NCBI RefSeq assembly: GCF_001613505.1
Contig: NZ_BDCM01000022.1
Span: 1-64,000 of the forward strand
Direction: 5' to 3'
DNA: 64,000 nt
Source: Nocardia mikamii NBRC 108933
GTDB lineage: Bacteria > Actinomycetota > Actinomycetes > Mycobacteriales > Mycobacteriaceae
Under the pieces are notes generated by a model. That model saw only the letters and a list, made by a program, of their open reading frames with translations, ran no database searches and was not told the DNA's origin. Positions 49,514-57,045 of this stretch are shown piece after piece; within the stretch, counting starts at the first letter, position 1, and each line of letters opens with the position of its first letter. Made by a program: the position numbers and the translations under genes.

Positions 49514-50149
49514 TCATGCCGGCGCATCTCGGCGGCCTGCCCGCGCCGCGCGAAGACAGAACTCGGTGACGCACCGCACGTCCGCGGCGGTCGGTTCGGC
49601 TCGCCGCCAAAGCAGTTCGGCGAGCCGGCCGACCACCGCGTGCGCGGCCAGCGCCGCGTCGACATCCGGTTGCTCGCAGCCCAATTCGGCGAACGGCGCG
49701 CGCAGCAGTTCGGCGAGCCGGGTACTGGCCTCCGGCGGTCCGGTCACCAAACCCTGTGCCAGACCGCCGGCATTCCACATCACCGCCCGGGTGGTCGCGG
49801 CGACCTCACCGACCCCCTGGGACAGCACGCCGTCCACCCATTCGCGCACCGCGTCCCCGGGTGCGGACCGCGTGCCCATCCGATGCTCCAGATAATCCAG
49901 TAGCCGGGCGGTTCCGTCTTCGAGGAGGGCGGCGACGAGCGCGTCCTTGGAGGCGAAATGCCGGTAGAAGGCATCGTTGGACAGCCCGGCGACGGCGACG
50001 ATATCGGCGACGCGCGGGCGCGACTCGGTTCCGCAGCGCCGCATCACCGCCAGCCCGGCGTCCAGCAGCCGCCGGACCTCCGCGGTGTAGGCGGCGCCGC
50101 GTTCGGCCAGGGCCCGCTGCGCGATCCGGGCCGCGACGTCGTCGTTCAT
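49514..50149 (-). CDS. TetR-family regulator, candidate repressor of the GAGAAT regulon
   Basis: This 211-residue TetR protein has RVADIVAVAGLSNDAFYRHFASKDALVAALL at about residues 46-76 and a helical effector domain. Its ATG overlaps the stop of an SDR fragment, which in turn overlaps the glyoxalase-like gene, so it is the third coupled frame of one leftward unit. The promoter of that unit (50784-50889) holds two copies of the regulon inverted repeat. Autoregulation is typical of TetR proteins, which makes this the best candidate to bind that repeat. This is inference. Confidence 0.9.
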   Translation of the reverse strand: MNDDVAARIAQRALAERGAAYTAEVRRLLDAGLAVMRRCGTESRPRVADIVAVAGLSNDAFYRHFASKDALVAALLEDGTARLLDYLEHRMGTRSAPGDAVREWVDGVLSQGVGEVAATTRAVMWNAGGLAQGLVTGPPEASTRLAELLRAPFAELGCEQPDVDAALAAHAVVGRLAELLWRRAEPTAADVRCVTEFCLRAARAGRRDAPA

Positions 50150-50310
50150 CGTCGGCCGTCCGGCCCGGCCCGCAGCGCCGCCGTCACGCCGCCGTCGACG
50201 ACCAGATCGGTGCCGTTGAGGAAACTCGCCACATCGGAGAGCGCGAACGCCACCACGGCCGCGACCTCTTCCGCACGCCCTTCGCGGCGCAGCGGCGTGC
50301 GTTCGGTCAT
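50146..50310 (-). pseudogene. SDR C-terminal fragment, translationally coupled on both sides
   Basis: This 54-codon frame reads MTERTPLRREGRAEEVAAVV, then AFALSDVASFLNGTDLVVDGG and VTAALRAG. It is the last 50 residues of a classical SDR without the Rossmann fold or active site. Its ATG overlaps the glyoxalase-like stop (ATGA, 50307-50310) and its stop overlaps the TetR start (ATGA, 50146-50149). It may remain only because it relays ribosomes from one gene to the next. Confidence 0.7.
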
Positions 50311-50783
50311 CCGCGATCACCGTCGTTCCGTCGTTCGTTACCCGGCGCCCAGCAACGGGCGAGGGCGGATTCGGCTGCGCGACTCAGCAATTCGATGCGA
50401 AATCCCGTCGGTCCGTTCAAGAAGGCGAACAGCGGGACACCGCCGGGGCCCGGCCGCACCGCCTCCACCGTGTACCCGGCGTCCTCGAGTTCCGCGATAT
50501 CGGCGGGCACGTCGTCGGACCAGTAGCCGAGGTGGTGAATGCCACTGCCGGACACCGGTTCCCACACTGTGCCCGCCACCGCCCGGATCACCTCCACTCG
50601 CGGGACGGTCGTGGAGTAGACGCAGCGGATGTCGACGGCCTGCTCGCCGGACGGCGACACCACCGTGAGCGGCCCACCCGTCTCGAGTCCCCACTCGTAG
50701 CCCAGTATCCGCGACAGCGTGGCGGTCGTCGCCGCCATATCCGCGGCGACGATACCGATGTGGAACTGGTCGCCGGCCCTCAT
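50307..50783 (-). CDS. VOC-family (glyoxalase/dioxygenase fold) protein
   Basis: This 158-residue protein has a vicinal-oxygen-chelate fold: QFHIGIVAADMAATTATLS at the start, HHLGYWSDDVPADIAELEDAGY in the middle, and FAFLNGPTGFRIELLSR at the end, giving His/His/Glu metal ligands. Substrates range from methylglyoxal adducts to methylmalonyl-CoA-like esters and catechols. It is the first gene of the unit that carries the TetR gene and is divergent from the dehydrogenase at 50890. Confidence 0.88.
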   Translation of the reverse strand: MRAGDQFHIGIVAADMAATTATLSRILGYEWGLETGGPLTVVSPSGEQAVDIRCVYSTTVPRVEVIRAVAGTVWEPVSGSGIHHLGYWSDDVPADIAELEDAGYTVEAVRPGPGGVPLFAFLNGPTGFRIELLSRAAESALARCWAPGNERRNDGDRG

Positions 50784-50833
50784 GCGCCGCGCCTCCGCGG
50801 AATCCCCTCGGCCGGAATCCCATCAGCTCCGTC

Positions 50834-50869
50834 AAGAATGTTATTCTTCGTCACGAGAATCATATTTCC
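50834..50869. promoter_or_regulatory. Two regulon operators (AAGAATGTTATTCTT and GAGAATCATATTTCC)
   Basis: The first (50834-50848) is a perfect AAGAAT-GTT-ATTCTT inverted repeat. The second (50855-50869) has an intact GAGAAT arm and a degenerate ATTTCC arm. Their starts are 21 bp apart, two helical turns, and both lie in the 106-bp divergent promoter between the VOC/TetR unit and the dehydrogenase operon. Confidence 0.7.
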
Positions 50870-50889
50870 ATCGAATGGGAGGAGGCGCA

Positions 50890-52191
50890 ATGGCGTGGGA
50901 GTTCGAGACCGATCCGCAGTTTCAGCAGAAGCTGGACTGGGCCGACGCGTTCGTCCGCGAGGAGGTCGAACCGCTCGACCTGATCTGGCCGCACGAGCAG
51001 TTCGTGCCACCGGACCCGACTCGCCGCGCCGTGCTCGATCCGCTCAAACAGCAGGTGCGCGAGCAAGGGTTGTGGGCCACGCATCTGGGCCCGGAGCTCG
51101 GCGGACAGGGCTACGGACAGCTGAAACTGGCGCTGCTGAACGAGATCCTGGGGCGATCGTCGTGGGCGCCGGTGATCTTCGGATGCCAGGCCCCCGATAC
51201 CGGCAACGCCGAGATCATCGCGCATTTCGGTACCGAGGAGCAGAAACGGCGCTATCTGCGGCCGCTGCTCGAGGGTGAGCTGTTCTCCAGCTATTCGATG
51301 ACCGAACCGCAGGCCGGTGCCGACCCGGCCCGGTTCACCACCGCCGCGGTGCGCGACGGTGACGACTGGATCATCAACGGCTGGAAGTTCTTCTCTTCCA
51401 ACGCGGCCACCGCGGCCTTCCTCATCGTCATGGTGGTGACCGATCCGAATGTCAGTGCCCATCAAGGCATGTCGATGTTCCTGGTACCGACCGACACCCC
51501 CGGCGTGCGCATCGAACGCAATGTCGGACTCTACGGGGAACCGCTCGACGGCGGCGCGCACGCGCTGATCCACTACGACAATGTGCGCGTTCCGGATTCG
51601 GCACTGCTCGGCGGAGCCGGACAGGCGTTCGCCATCGCGCAGACCCGGCTCGGCGGTGGCCGCATCCATCACGCCATGCGCACCATCGGACTCGCCCGCA
51701 GCGCCCTGGACATGATGTGCGAGCGGGCGCTGAGCCGCGAAACCGCGGGCAGCCGGTTGTCGGACAAGCAGTTCGTGCAGGGCTATATCGCCGATTCCTA
51801 CGCCCAGTTGCAGCAATTCCGGCTGTTCGTGCTCTACACCGCCTGGGAGATCGACAAATACAACGACTACCGCAAGGTGCGCAAGGACATCGCCGCGGTG
51901 AAGGTCGTGATGCCGACCGTGCTGCACGACATCGCCTGGCGCGCGATGCAGGTGCACGGTGCGCTCGGGGTCACCAACGAGATGCCCTTCTTCACGATGA
52001 TCCACGGCGCCGGCGTGCTCGGCTTGGCCGACGGGCCGACCGAGGTGCACAAGGGCACCGTCGCCAAACAGGTTCTGCGCGACTACCGCCCGAGCGAGGA
52101 TCTGTGGCCCAGCCAGTGGATTCCGAAGAAGCTCGACGCCGCCCGGGCGAAATTCGCCGACCATCTCGAACACGAGGTAGGTAACCAGTGA
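50890..52191 (+). CDS. Acyl-CoA dehydrogenase, ACAD10/11-LvaC-like
   Basis: This 433-residue FAD dehydrogenase has the N-terminal LWATHLGPELGGQGYGQLKL, the middle SYSMTEPQAGADPARFTTAA and WIINGWKFFSSNA, and the C-terminal MQVHGALGVTNEMPF and LADGPTEVHKGTVAK. The last motif is typical of the ACAD10/11 (FadE36) group. That group works with an APH-like kinase to turn 4-hydroxyacyl-CoA into an enoyl-CoA through a phosphorylated intermediate. The kinase-like gene follows with a GTGA overlap. Two regulon operators lie upstream and GGGAGGAGG precedes the ATG. Confidence 0.92.
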   Translation: MAWEFETDPQFQQKLDWADAFVREEVEPLDLIWPHEQFVPPDPTRRAVLDPLKQQVREQGLWATHLGPELGGQGYGQLKLALLNEILGRSSWAPVIFGCQAPDTGNAEIIAHFGTEEQKRRYLRPLLEGELFSSYSMTEPQAGADPARFTTAAVRDGDDWIINGWKFFSSNAATAAFLIVMVVTDPNVSAHQGMSMFLVPTDTPGVRIERNVGLYGEPLDGGAHALIHYDNVRVPDSALLGGAGQAFAIAQTRLGGGRIHHAMRTIGLARSALDMMCERALSRETAGSRLSDKQFVQGYIADSYAQLQQFRLFVLYTAWEIDKYNDYRKVRKDIAAVKVVMPTVLHDIAWRAMQVHGALGVTNEMPFFTMIHGAGVLGLADGPTEVHKGTVAKQVLRDYRPSEDLWPSQWIPKKLDAARAKFADHLEHEVGNQ

Positions 52192-53204
52192 TCGACACCG
52201 CCCGCCTCGCGGAGTGGATGGACGCCCGCGACCTGCCCGGCCGCGGCGAACCGGCGCAGGCCCGGCTCCTCTCCGGCGGCACCCAGAACGAGATCTACCT
52301 GATCAGCCGCGGCGAATACCGCTGCGTCCTGCGTATCCCGCCCGCCGGCGCACCTCCCGAACGCGACGCCGGGATCGCACGGGAATGGCGGCTCACCGCG
52401 GCTCTCGAGGGCACCGACGTACCGCATACGCCCGCCGTCGCGGTCTGCACCGACCATTCCGTCCTGGGCCGCACCTTCTATCTGATGGGCTATGTGGACG
52501 GCTGGTCGCCGATGGACAGCAAACGCTGGCCCGCGCCGTTCGACACCGATCTCGACGCCCGCGCCGGTCTGGCCTACCAGCTCGCCGAAGGTATCGCGCT
52601 GCTGTCGCGAGTCGACTGGCGCGCCAAGGGATTACAGGATCTGGGCCGGCCCGACGGATTCCACGAACGGCAGGTCCAGCGCTGGACCGACTTCTTCGCC
52701 CGTCACCGCGGCCGCGACCTCGACGGGATGGCCGAGGCCACCGCATGGCTGCGCGCGCACCGGCCCCTCGACTACATCCCGGGCCTCATGCACGGTGACT
52801 ATCAGTTCGCCAACGTCATGTTCGAACACGGCGCGCCCGCCCGGCTGGCGGCGCTGGTCGACTGGGAGATGGGAACGGTCGGCGACCCGAAACTCGATCT
52901 CGCCTGGATGGTGCAGAGCTGGCCGGACGACACCTCCGCCCCGGAGGCCGCCGGGGTGAGCTATGTGGATCTGCGCGGCATGCCGCCGCGAGACCGGCTG
53001 GTCGCCCATTACGCGGACGTGTCCGGCCGGCAGGTCGACGATGTGGACTACTACCTGATCCTGGCGAAATGGAAGCTGGCCATCGTGCTGGAACGCGGAT
53101 TCCAGCGCGCCGGAGACGATGTCAAATTGCAGTCCTTCGGCCCGATCGTGCCGAAGTTGATGCGCGAGGCGGCCGACCTCGCCGAGAGCACGGAGTACCG
53201 ATGA
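52188..53204 (+). CDS. APH-family phosphotransferase, LvaA-like
   Basis: This 338-residue protein kinase-like phosphotransferase has LLSGGTQNEIYLIS (nucleotide loop), the catalytic loop LMHGDYQFANVMF (H-G-D-x4-N) and the metal aspartate in ALVDWEMGTVGDPKLDLAW. Homologues fused to or beside ACAD10/11 dehydrogenases phosphorylate the 4-hydroxyl of a hydroxyacyl-CoA, as in the levulinate LvaA system. The GTG start overlaps the dehydrogenase stop, which supports a joint function. Confidence 0.92.
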   Translation: MIDTARLAEWMDARDLPGRGEPAQARLLSGGTQNEIYLISRGEYRCVLRIPPAGAPPERDAGIAREWRLTAALEGTDVPHTPAVAVCTDHSVLGRTFYLMGYVDGWSPMDSKRWPAPFDTDLDARAGLAYQLAEGIALLSRVDWRAKGLQDLGRPDGFHERQVQRWTDFFARHRGRDLDGMAEATAWLRAHRPLDYIPGLMHGDYQFANVMFEHGAPARLAALVDWEMGTVGDPKLDLAWMVQSWPDDTSAPEAAGVSYVDLRGMPPRDRLVAHYADVSGRQVDDVDYYLILAKWKLAIVLERGFQRAGDDVKLQSFGPIVPKLMREAADLAESTEYR

Positions 53205-53998
53205 ACACCACACCCGAGACCGGCCAGGTGGTCGTCGAGCGCCGCGACGCGGTCCTGGTCGTGCGGATCAATCGCCCGGAAGCGCGAAACGCGCTCAACG
53301 GCAACGTACTTCGCGGTATCGGCGAGGCGCTGCTGGCGGCGGAGGCCGATCCGGACATCCGCGCCCTGGTGCTCACCGGGACCGGCGAGCGCGCCTTCTG
53401 CGCCGGGATGGATCTGCGCGAGTTCGCCGACGGCGCGGGCGCGCAACCGGATTCACCCGAACAGCGCGCGGCCCTGGACGCCTACGCGCGACTGTCCGCC
53501 GGGCGGACCGCGATTCCGATCATCGGCGCGGCCAATGCCACCGCCGTCGGCGGCGGACTGGAACTCCTGCTCGCCTGCGACATCATCGTGGCCTCGGCCG
53601 CGGCCTCGTTCGGGTTCCCGGAGGTCAAGCGCGGCCTGTTCGCCGCGGGCGGCGGCACCGCGGTCGGCACCCGGATCCCGCTCGGCATCGCCCTGGAGAT
53701 GCTGCTCACCGGCGACCTGGTCGACGCCGGCCGCGCCCACCGCATCGGGCTGGTCAATATGGTGGCCGAACCGGATCGGGTACTCGACACCGCCGTCGCC
53801 CTCGCCACCACCGTCGCCGCGAACGCTCCCCTGGCCCTGGCCGCCTCGAAGCAATTGGCACGCCTCGCCGTCACCGACGACGCCGAGGCCACGCGCCGGC
53901 TGAAGCAGTGGCAGCGTGAGGTTTTCCGCAGCGCGGATGCCGCCGAGGGGGCGCGGGCATTCCTGGAACGGCGCACCCCCCGATGGCAGGGCAGGTGA
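53201..53998 (+). CDS. Enoyl-CoA hydratase (both catalytic glutamates present)
   Basis: This is a 265-residue crotonase with ERAFCAGMDLREFADG, then VGGGLELLLACDIIVAS containing the first glutamate, and FGFPEVKRGLFAAGGGT with the second. Hydration of a 2- or 3-enoyl-CoA to a hydroxyacyl-CoA is therefore plausible. It directly follows the kinase (ATGA overlap), which fits a route from 4-hydroxyacyl-CoA to 3-hydroxyacyl-CoA. It overlaps the next gene as GTGA. Confidence 0.93.
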   Translation: MNTTPETGQVVVERRDAVLVVRINRPEARNALNGNVLRGIGEALLAAEADPDIRALVLTGTGERAFCAGMDLREFADGAGAQPDSPEQRAALDAYARLSAGRTAIPIIGAANATAVGGGLELLLACDIIVASAAASFGFPEVKRGLFAAGGGTAVGTRIPLGIALEMLLTGDLVDAGRAHRIGLVNMVAEPDRVLDTAVALATTVAANAPLALAASKQLARLAVTDDAEATRRLKQWQREVFRSADAAEGARAFLERRTPRWQGR

Positions 53999-54984
53999 CC
54001 GCGATGCGGGTCGCGGTGTGCCCGCGCTACGGCCCGCCGGAGGTGGTGCGCGTCGCCGACCGCCCCGTCCCGGAACCGAGGGCGGGCCAGGTCCGGGTGC
54101 GGGTGCGGGCCGCGGCGGTCAACTATCCCGATGTGCTGCTCGTCGCGAACGAGTATCAGATCAGCGTGCCCCCACCGTTCGTGCCCGGGAGCGAATTCGC
54201 CGGCGAGATCGTCGCCCTCGGGCCCGGATGCGGGGAGGTCGCGATCGGCGACCGGGTCCGCGGTACCGGGCTGTACGGCGCTTTCGCCGAACAGGTCGTG
54301 GTCCCGGCCACCACGCTCGCGCCCATTCCGGACGATGTCGATGCGGCCGCCGCGGCGGCCATCGGTGTCACGTATCGCACTGCCTACCACTGCATTCGGT
54401 CGGTGGCGCAGGTACCGGCCGGCGGGGAGCTGATCGTGCTCGGCGCCGGGGGCGGCGTCGGGTCGGCGGCGGTGGCACTCGGTGCGCGGCTCGGGCTGTC
54501 GGTGACCGCGGTGGCCTCCTCCCCCGCCAAACTCGAGGTCGCGGCATCCCTGGGGGCCACGCGTCTGATCGACCACCGCGACAGCGATCTGCGTGACGCC
54601 CTCCGTGCCGCGCTGCCCGAGGGCGCCGATGCGGTCGTCGACCCGGTCGGCGGGGCGCTCAGCGAACCGGCGCTGCGGTCGTTGCGCCGCGGCGGGCGTT
54701 TCGTCACGGTCGGCTTCGCCTCGGGCACGGTCGCCCGCATCCCGCTGAATCTGGTGCTGGTCAAGGGAATTCACATACTGGGCTTCCAGTTCCAGGATAT
54801 CGACCGGGCCCAATTCGACCGCAACGAGCGCGAACTCGGGCGGCTGCTGACCGACGGCCTGCGCCCGCATATCGGCGCCCGCTTCCCGCTGTCCGACTCC
54901 GCCGCGGCCCTCCGGCTGGTCGCCGACGGGCGCGCGGTCGGAAAAGTCGTCATCGATATGGACGAAGACAGGGCGGGCGGTTAA
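53995..54984 (+). CDS. Medium-chain dehydrogenase/reductase, quinone-oxidoreductase-like
   Basis: This 329-residue MDR protein has RYGPPEVVRVADRPVPEP, VNYPDVLLVANEYQ, FVPGSEFAGEIVALG, and the NAD(P) motif VLGAGGGVGSAAVALGARLG. It has no structural or catalytic zinc cysteines. It should reduce enones, quinones or enoyl-CoA-like double bonds with NADPH. The GTG at 53995 overlaps the crotonase stop; an ATG at 54004 is possible. Its TAA stop shares four bases (TTAA) with the convergent gene. Confidence 0.92.
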   Translation: MTAMRVAVCPRYGPPEVVRVADRPVPEPRAGQVRVRVRAAAVNYPDVLLVANEYQISVPPPFVPGSEFAGEIVALGPGCGEVAIGDRVRGTGLYGAFAEQVVVPATTLAPIPDDVDAAAAAAIGVTYRTAYHCIRSVAQVPAGGELIVLGAGGGVGSAAVALGARLGLSVTAVASSPAKLEVAASLGATRLIDHRDSDLRDALRAALPEGADAVVDPVGGALSEPALRSLRRGGRFVTVGFASGTVARIPLNLVLVKGIHILGFQFQDIDRAQFDRNERELGRLLTDGLRPHIGARFPLSDSAAALRLVADGRAVGKVVIDMDEDRAGG

Positions 54985-55487
54985 CCGGCCACCGGCACCA
55001 GATCCACCGGCGGCGCCCACACCGGTGCTCCGCTGCGGAACGTCTCCAGCGGAGCCACCGCGGTGGCCGGTATCCCCGCGGCGGCGAGGGCCTGACGCTT
55101 GAAAGCCCGTGCGGCGACACTCAATCGGTGCTGCACCGTATCCACCCGGCAGTCGAGTTCGCTGGGACAGAACTCGCCGAGCAGCGTGACCTCGGACAGT
55201 CCGCGGTCGAGTGTGTCGAGGACGCCGCAGCGGATGCGGTGATCGGTTTCGAACAACTCACCTGCCAGCGCCACCGCATGCGGATGCGGGCCGTGGACGG
55301 GCGAGGACAGCGAATCCTCCATGTCGAGTACGACAGCACCGAGAATCTCGAGCGCGCGGGCGTGGGTGGGATCGCCGACGATGACGGTGACCTCCCAGCC
55401 CGCCATCCCGCGATCGAACAGCCAGCCGCCGGCACAGCGCACCACTTCGGTCACCGTCGGCGACACCACACCCAACCGGTACCTCAA
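54981..55487 (-). CDS. Protein of unknown function coupled to TetR
   Basis: This 168-residue protein starts at a TTG that overlaps the TetR stop (TTGA, 55484-55487). It begins MRYRLGVVSPTVTEVVRCAG, and mid-protein segments are WEVTVIVGDPTHARALEILG and VHGPHPHAVALAGELFETDH. The last is rich in histidine. I recognise no family. It has the codon bias of a real gene, and coupling suggests it acts with the regulator. Confidence 0.65.
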   Translation of the reverse strand: MRYRLGVVSPTVTEVVRCAGGWLFDRGMAGWEVTVIVGDPTHARALEILGAVVLDMEDSLSSPVHGPHPHAVALAGELFETDHRIRCGVLDTLDRGLSEVTLLGEFCPSELDCRVDTVQHRLSVAARAFKRQALAAAGIPATAVAPLETFRSGAPVWAPPVDLVPVAG

Positions 55488-56107
55488 TGGACGTCGCTGC
55501 GCGTCAGCTCGCGTTCGAGCGACCGAGCGTACTCCTGGAACACCTTGGTCAGTGGAATCGAGGGATCGAGCAGCCATGACGTTTCCATTCCATTGAGAAA
55601 AGCGACTATCTCCACAGCCTTGACGGCAGGGTCCACATCGGCGCTGTAGCGCCCGCAGCGCTGTCCGCGCCGGATACTGTCGGCGACCTGATCTTTCGCC
55701 GCGCGATAGCGATCGAGCAGGCGATCGTGCAGCGGCGCATCGGGTTCCAGATTCTCGATCAGCAGCACCGCGTACATGCCGATCAGATCGGGTGCGCGGT
55801 GAAAACGATCAGCGACTCCGGAAATCTGTTCGGGCAGTTCACCTTCCAGATCCGCGTGCATTTCGTCGTCGGTGTCGCGGGCTTCCAGGACCGCGTGCAG
55901 CAGTTGATCCTTCGATTCGAAGTGGTGCAGCAGCCCGGCCGGGGTGACTCCGGCTTCCCGGGCGATCTGCGCGAGTGTGGTCGACCGCCACCCGTTGCGG
56001 GCGAGCATCCGCTGTGCCACGGCGAGGATGCGCAGTTTGCGCTCCTCCCCCTTGGCGAGCAGCGTGTCGTAGGCCCGGACGTTGGCTGGCCGTCGCTGAC
56101 CGGACAC
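55484..56107 (-). CDS. TetR-family transcriptional regulator
   Basis: This 207-residue TetR protein has a helix-turn-helix at STTLAQIAREAGVTPAGLLHHFESKDQLLHAVL and a longer effector domain. The start is a GTG at 56107 preceded by AAAGGAG. A longer frame from 56179 would run through the operator, so it is not used. The operator at 56129-56150 lies just upstream, so it is autoregulated. It is probably a regulator of the flanking leftward CoA-transferase/crotonase genes (inference). Confidence 0.92.
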   Translation of the reverse strand: MSGQRRPANVRAYDTLLAKGEERKLRILAVAQRMLARNGWRSTTLAQIAREAGVTPAGLLHHFESKDQLLHAVLEARDTDDEMHADLEGELPEQISGVADRFHRAPDLIGMYAVLLIENLEPDAPLHDRLLDRYRAAKDQVADSIRRGQRCGRYSADVDPAVKAVEIVAFLNGMETSWLLDPSIPLTKVFQEYARSLERELTRSDVH

Positions 56108-56128
56108 CGAACTCCTTTGGTCGAAGCA

Positions 56129-56150
56129 ACCTACTGAACACACAGTAGGT
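56129..56150. promoter_or_regulatory. TetR operator, ACCTACTG inverted repeat
   Basis: ACCTACTG (56129-56136) and CAGTAGGT (56143-56150) form a perfect 8-bp inverted repeat with a 6-bp spacer, 21 bp upstream of the TetR start at 56107. No other copy was noticed in the window. Confidence 0.75.
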
Positions 56151-56247
56151 CGGTTTGCTCCATGTGACAAGGATCTCATTTGTGCCGACTTCTGCTCCAG
56201 ATCACATTCGACGCGGTCGACGTATCACGCGCCGCGGTCGGCATCGG

Positions 56248-57045
56248 TCAACGCCCCTTCCACACCGGTGGGCGGCCTGCGGCGAACGCCGCCGGCCCCT
56301 CCTGCGCATCCTCGCTCCGATAACAGCGTTCACTGGCCGCGCGGGCCGCCCGCAGTGCCGCCGAACGGCCCATCTCGGTGGCGAGCATAACCGTCTCGCG
56401 CGCGGCACGGACCGAAAGCGGTGCGCCGCTGAGGATTTCGCCGGCCAGCTCGATCGCGGTGTCCAGCAGTCGCCCGGGTTCGGCGAGGCGATTGACCAGG
56501 CCGATCTCGTAGGCTCGCCGCGCGTCGATGGGGGCGCCGGTCAGCAGCAGTTCCATCATGACGCGCTGCGGGATCATGTGGATCAGCGGCGCCGCCCACG
56601 GGGAGCTGCGGCCGACCTTCACCTCGGTCACCGCGAAACGCGCGGTTGTCGCGGCGACGCACAGATCGCAGGCCTGCGCGATCATCCACCCGCCGGCGAA
56701 CGCGGCGCCGTTCACCGCGGCGATGGTCGGCTTCGACAACTCGACGGTGTCGTAGGGCAGCGGGTACATCGCACGCGGCGGCACCTGCATCCCGGTCGCG
56801 ACCATCTCCTTCAGATCGCCTCCGGCACAGAAGGCCTTGTCGCCCGCGCCGGTGAGGATCGCGATCCGCAGCGCCGCATCGTGTTCGAAGCGGTCCCAGG
56901 CGGCGAACAGGCCCGCGCGGATCTCGGCGTCCAGGCAGTTGCGAGTGGCGGGCCGGTTCAGCGTGATGACGGCGATGCCGTCGGCGCGGGCGTCGAACAG
57001 CACCGCCTCGGTGCCGGGTGAATCGGTCGCGGGTATGTCGGCCAT
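56248..57045 (-). CDS. Enoyl-CoA hydratase/isomerase family protein
   Basis: This 265-residue crotonase has KAFCAGGDLKEM in the first loop. At the usual first-glutamate site it reads NGAAFAGGWMIAQACD, so that residue is missing, while the second (FAVTEVKVGRSSPWAAPL) is kept. Isomerase or other single-acid chemistry is more likely than hydration. Its ATG directly abuts the stop of the upstream CoA-transferase gene. Confidence 0.9.
   Translation of the reverse strand: MADIPATDSPGTEAVLFDARADGIAVITLNRPATRNCLDAEIRAGLFAAWDRFEHDAALRIAILTGAGDKAFCAGGDLKEMVATGMQVPPRAMYPLPYDTVELSKPTIAAVNGAAFAGGWMIAQACDLCVAATTARFAVTEVKVGRSSPWAAPLIHMIPQRVMMELLLTGAPIDARRAYEIGLVNRLAEPGRLLDTAIELAGEILSGAPLSVRAARETVMLATEMGRSAALRAARAASERCYRSEDAQEGPAAFAAGRPPVWKGR

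Noticed and set aside
53482-55020. Very long open frame on the reverse strand
   Set aside because: It is the antisense shadow of the crotonase and MDR genes, whose frames show clear family motifs. G+C-rich codons leave the opposite strand free of stops.
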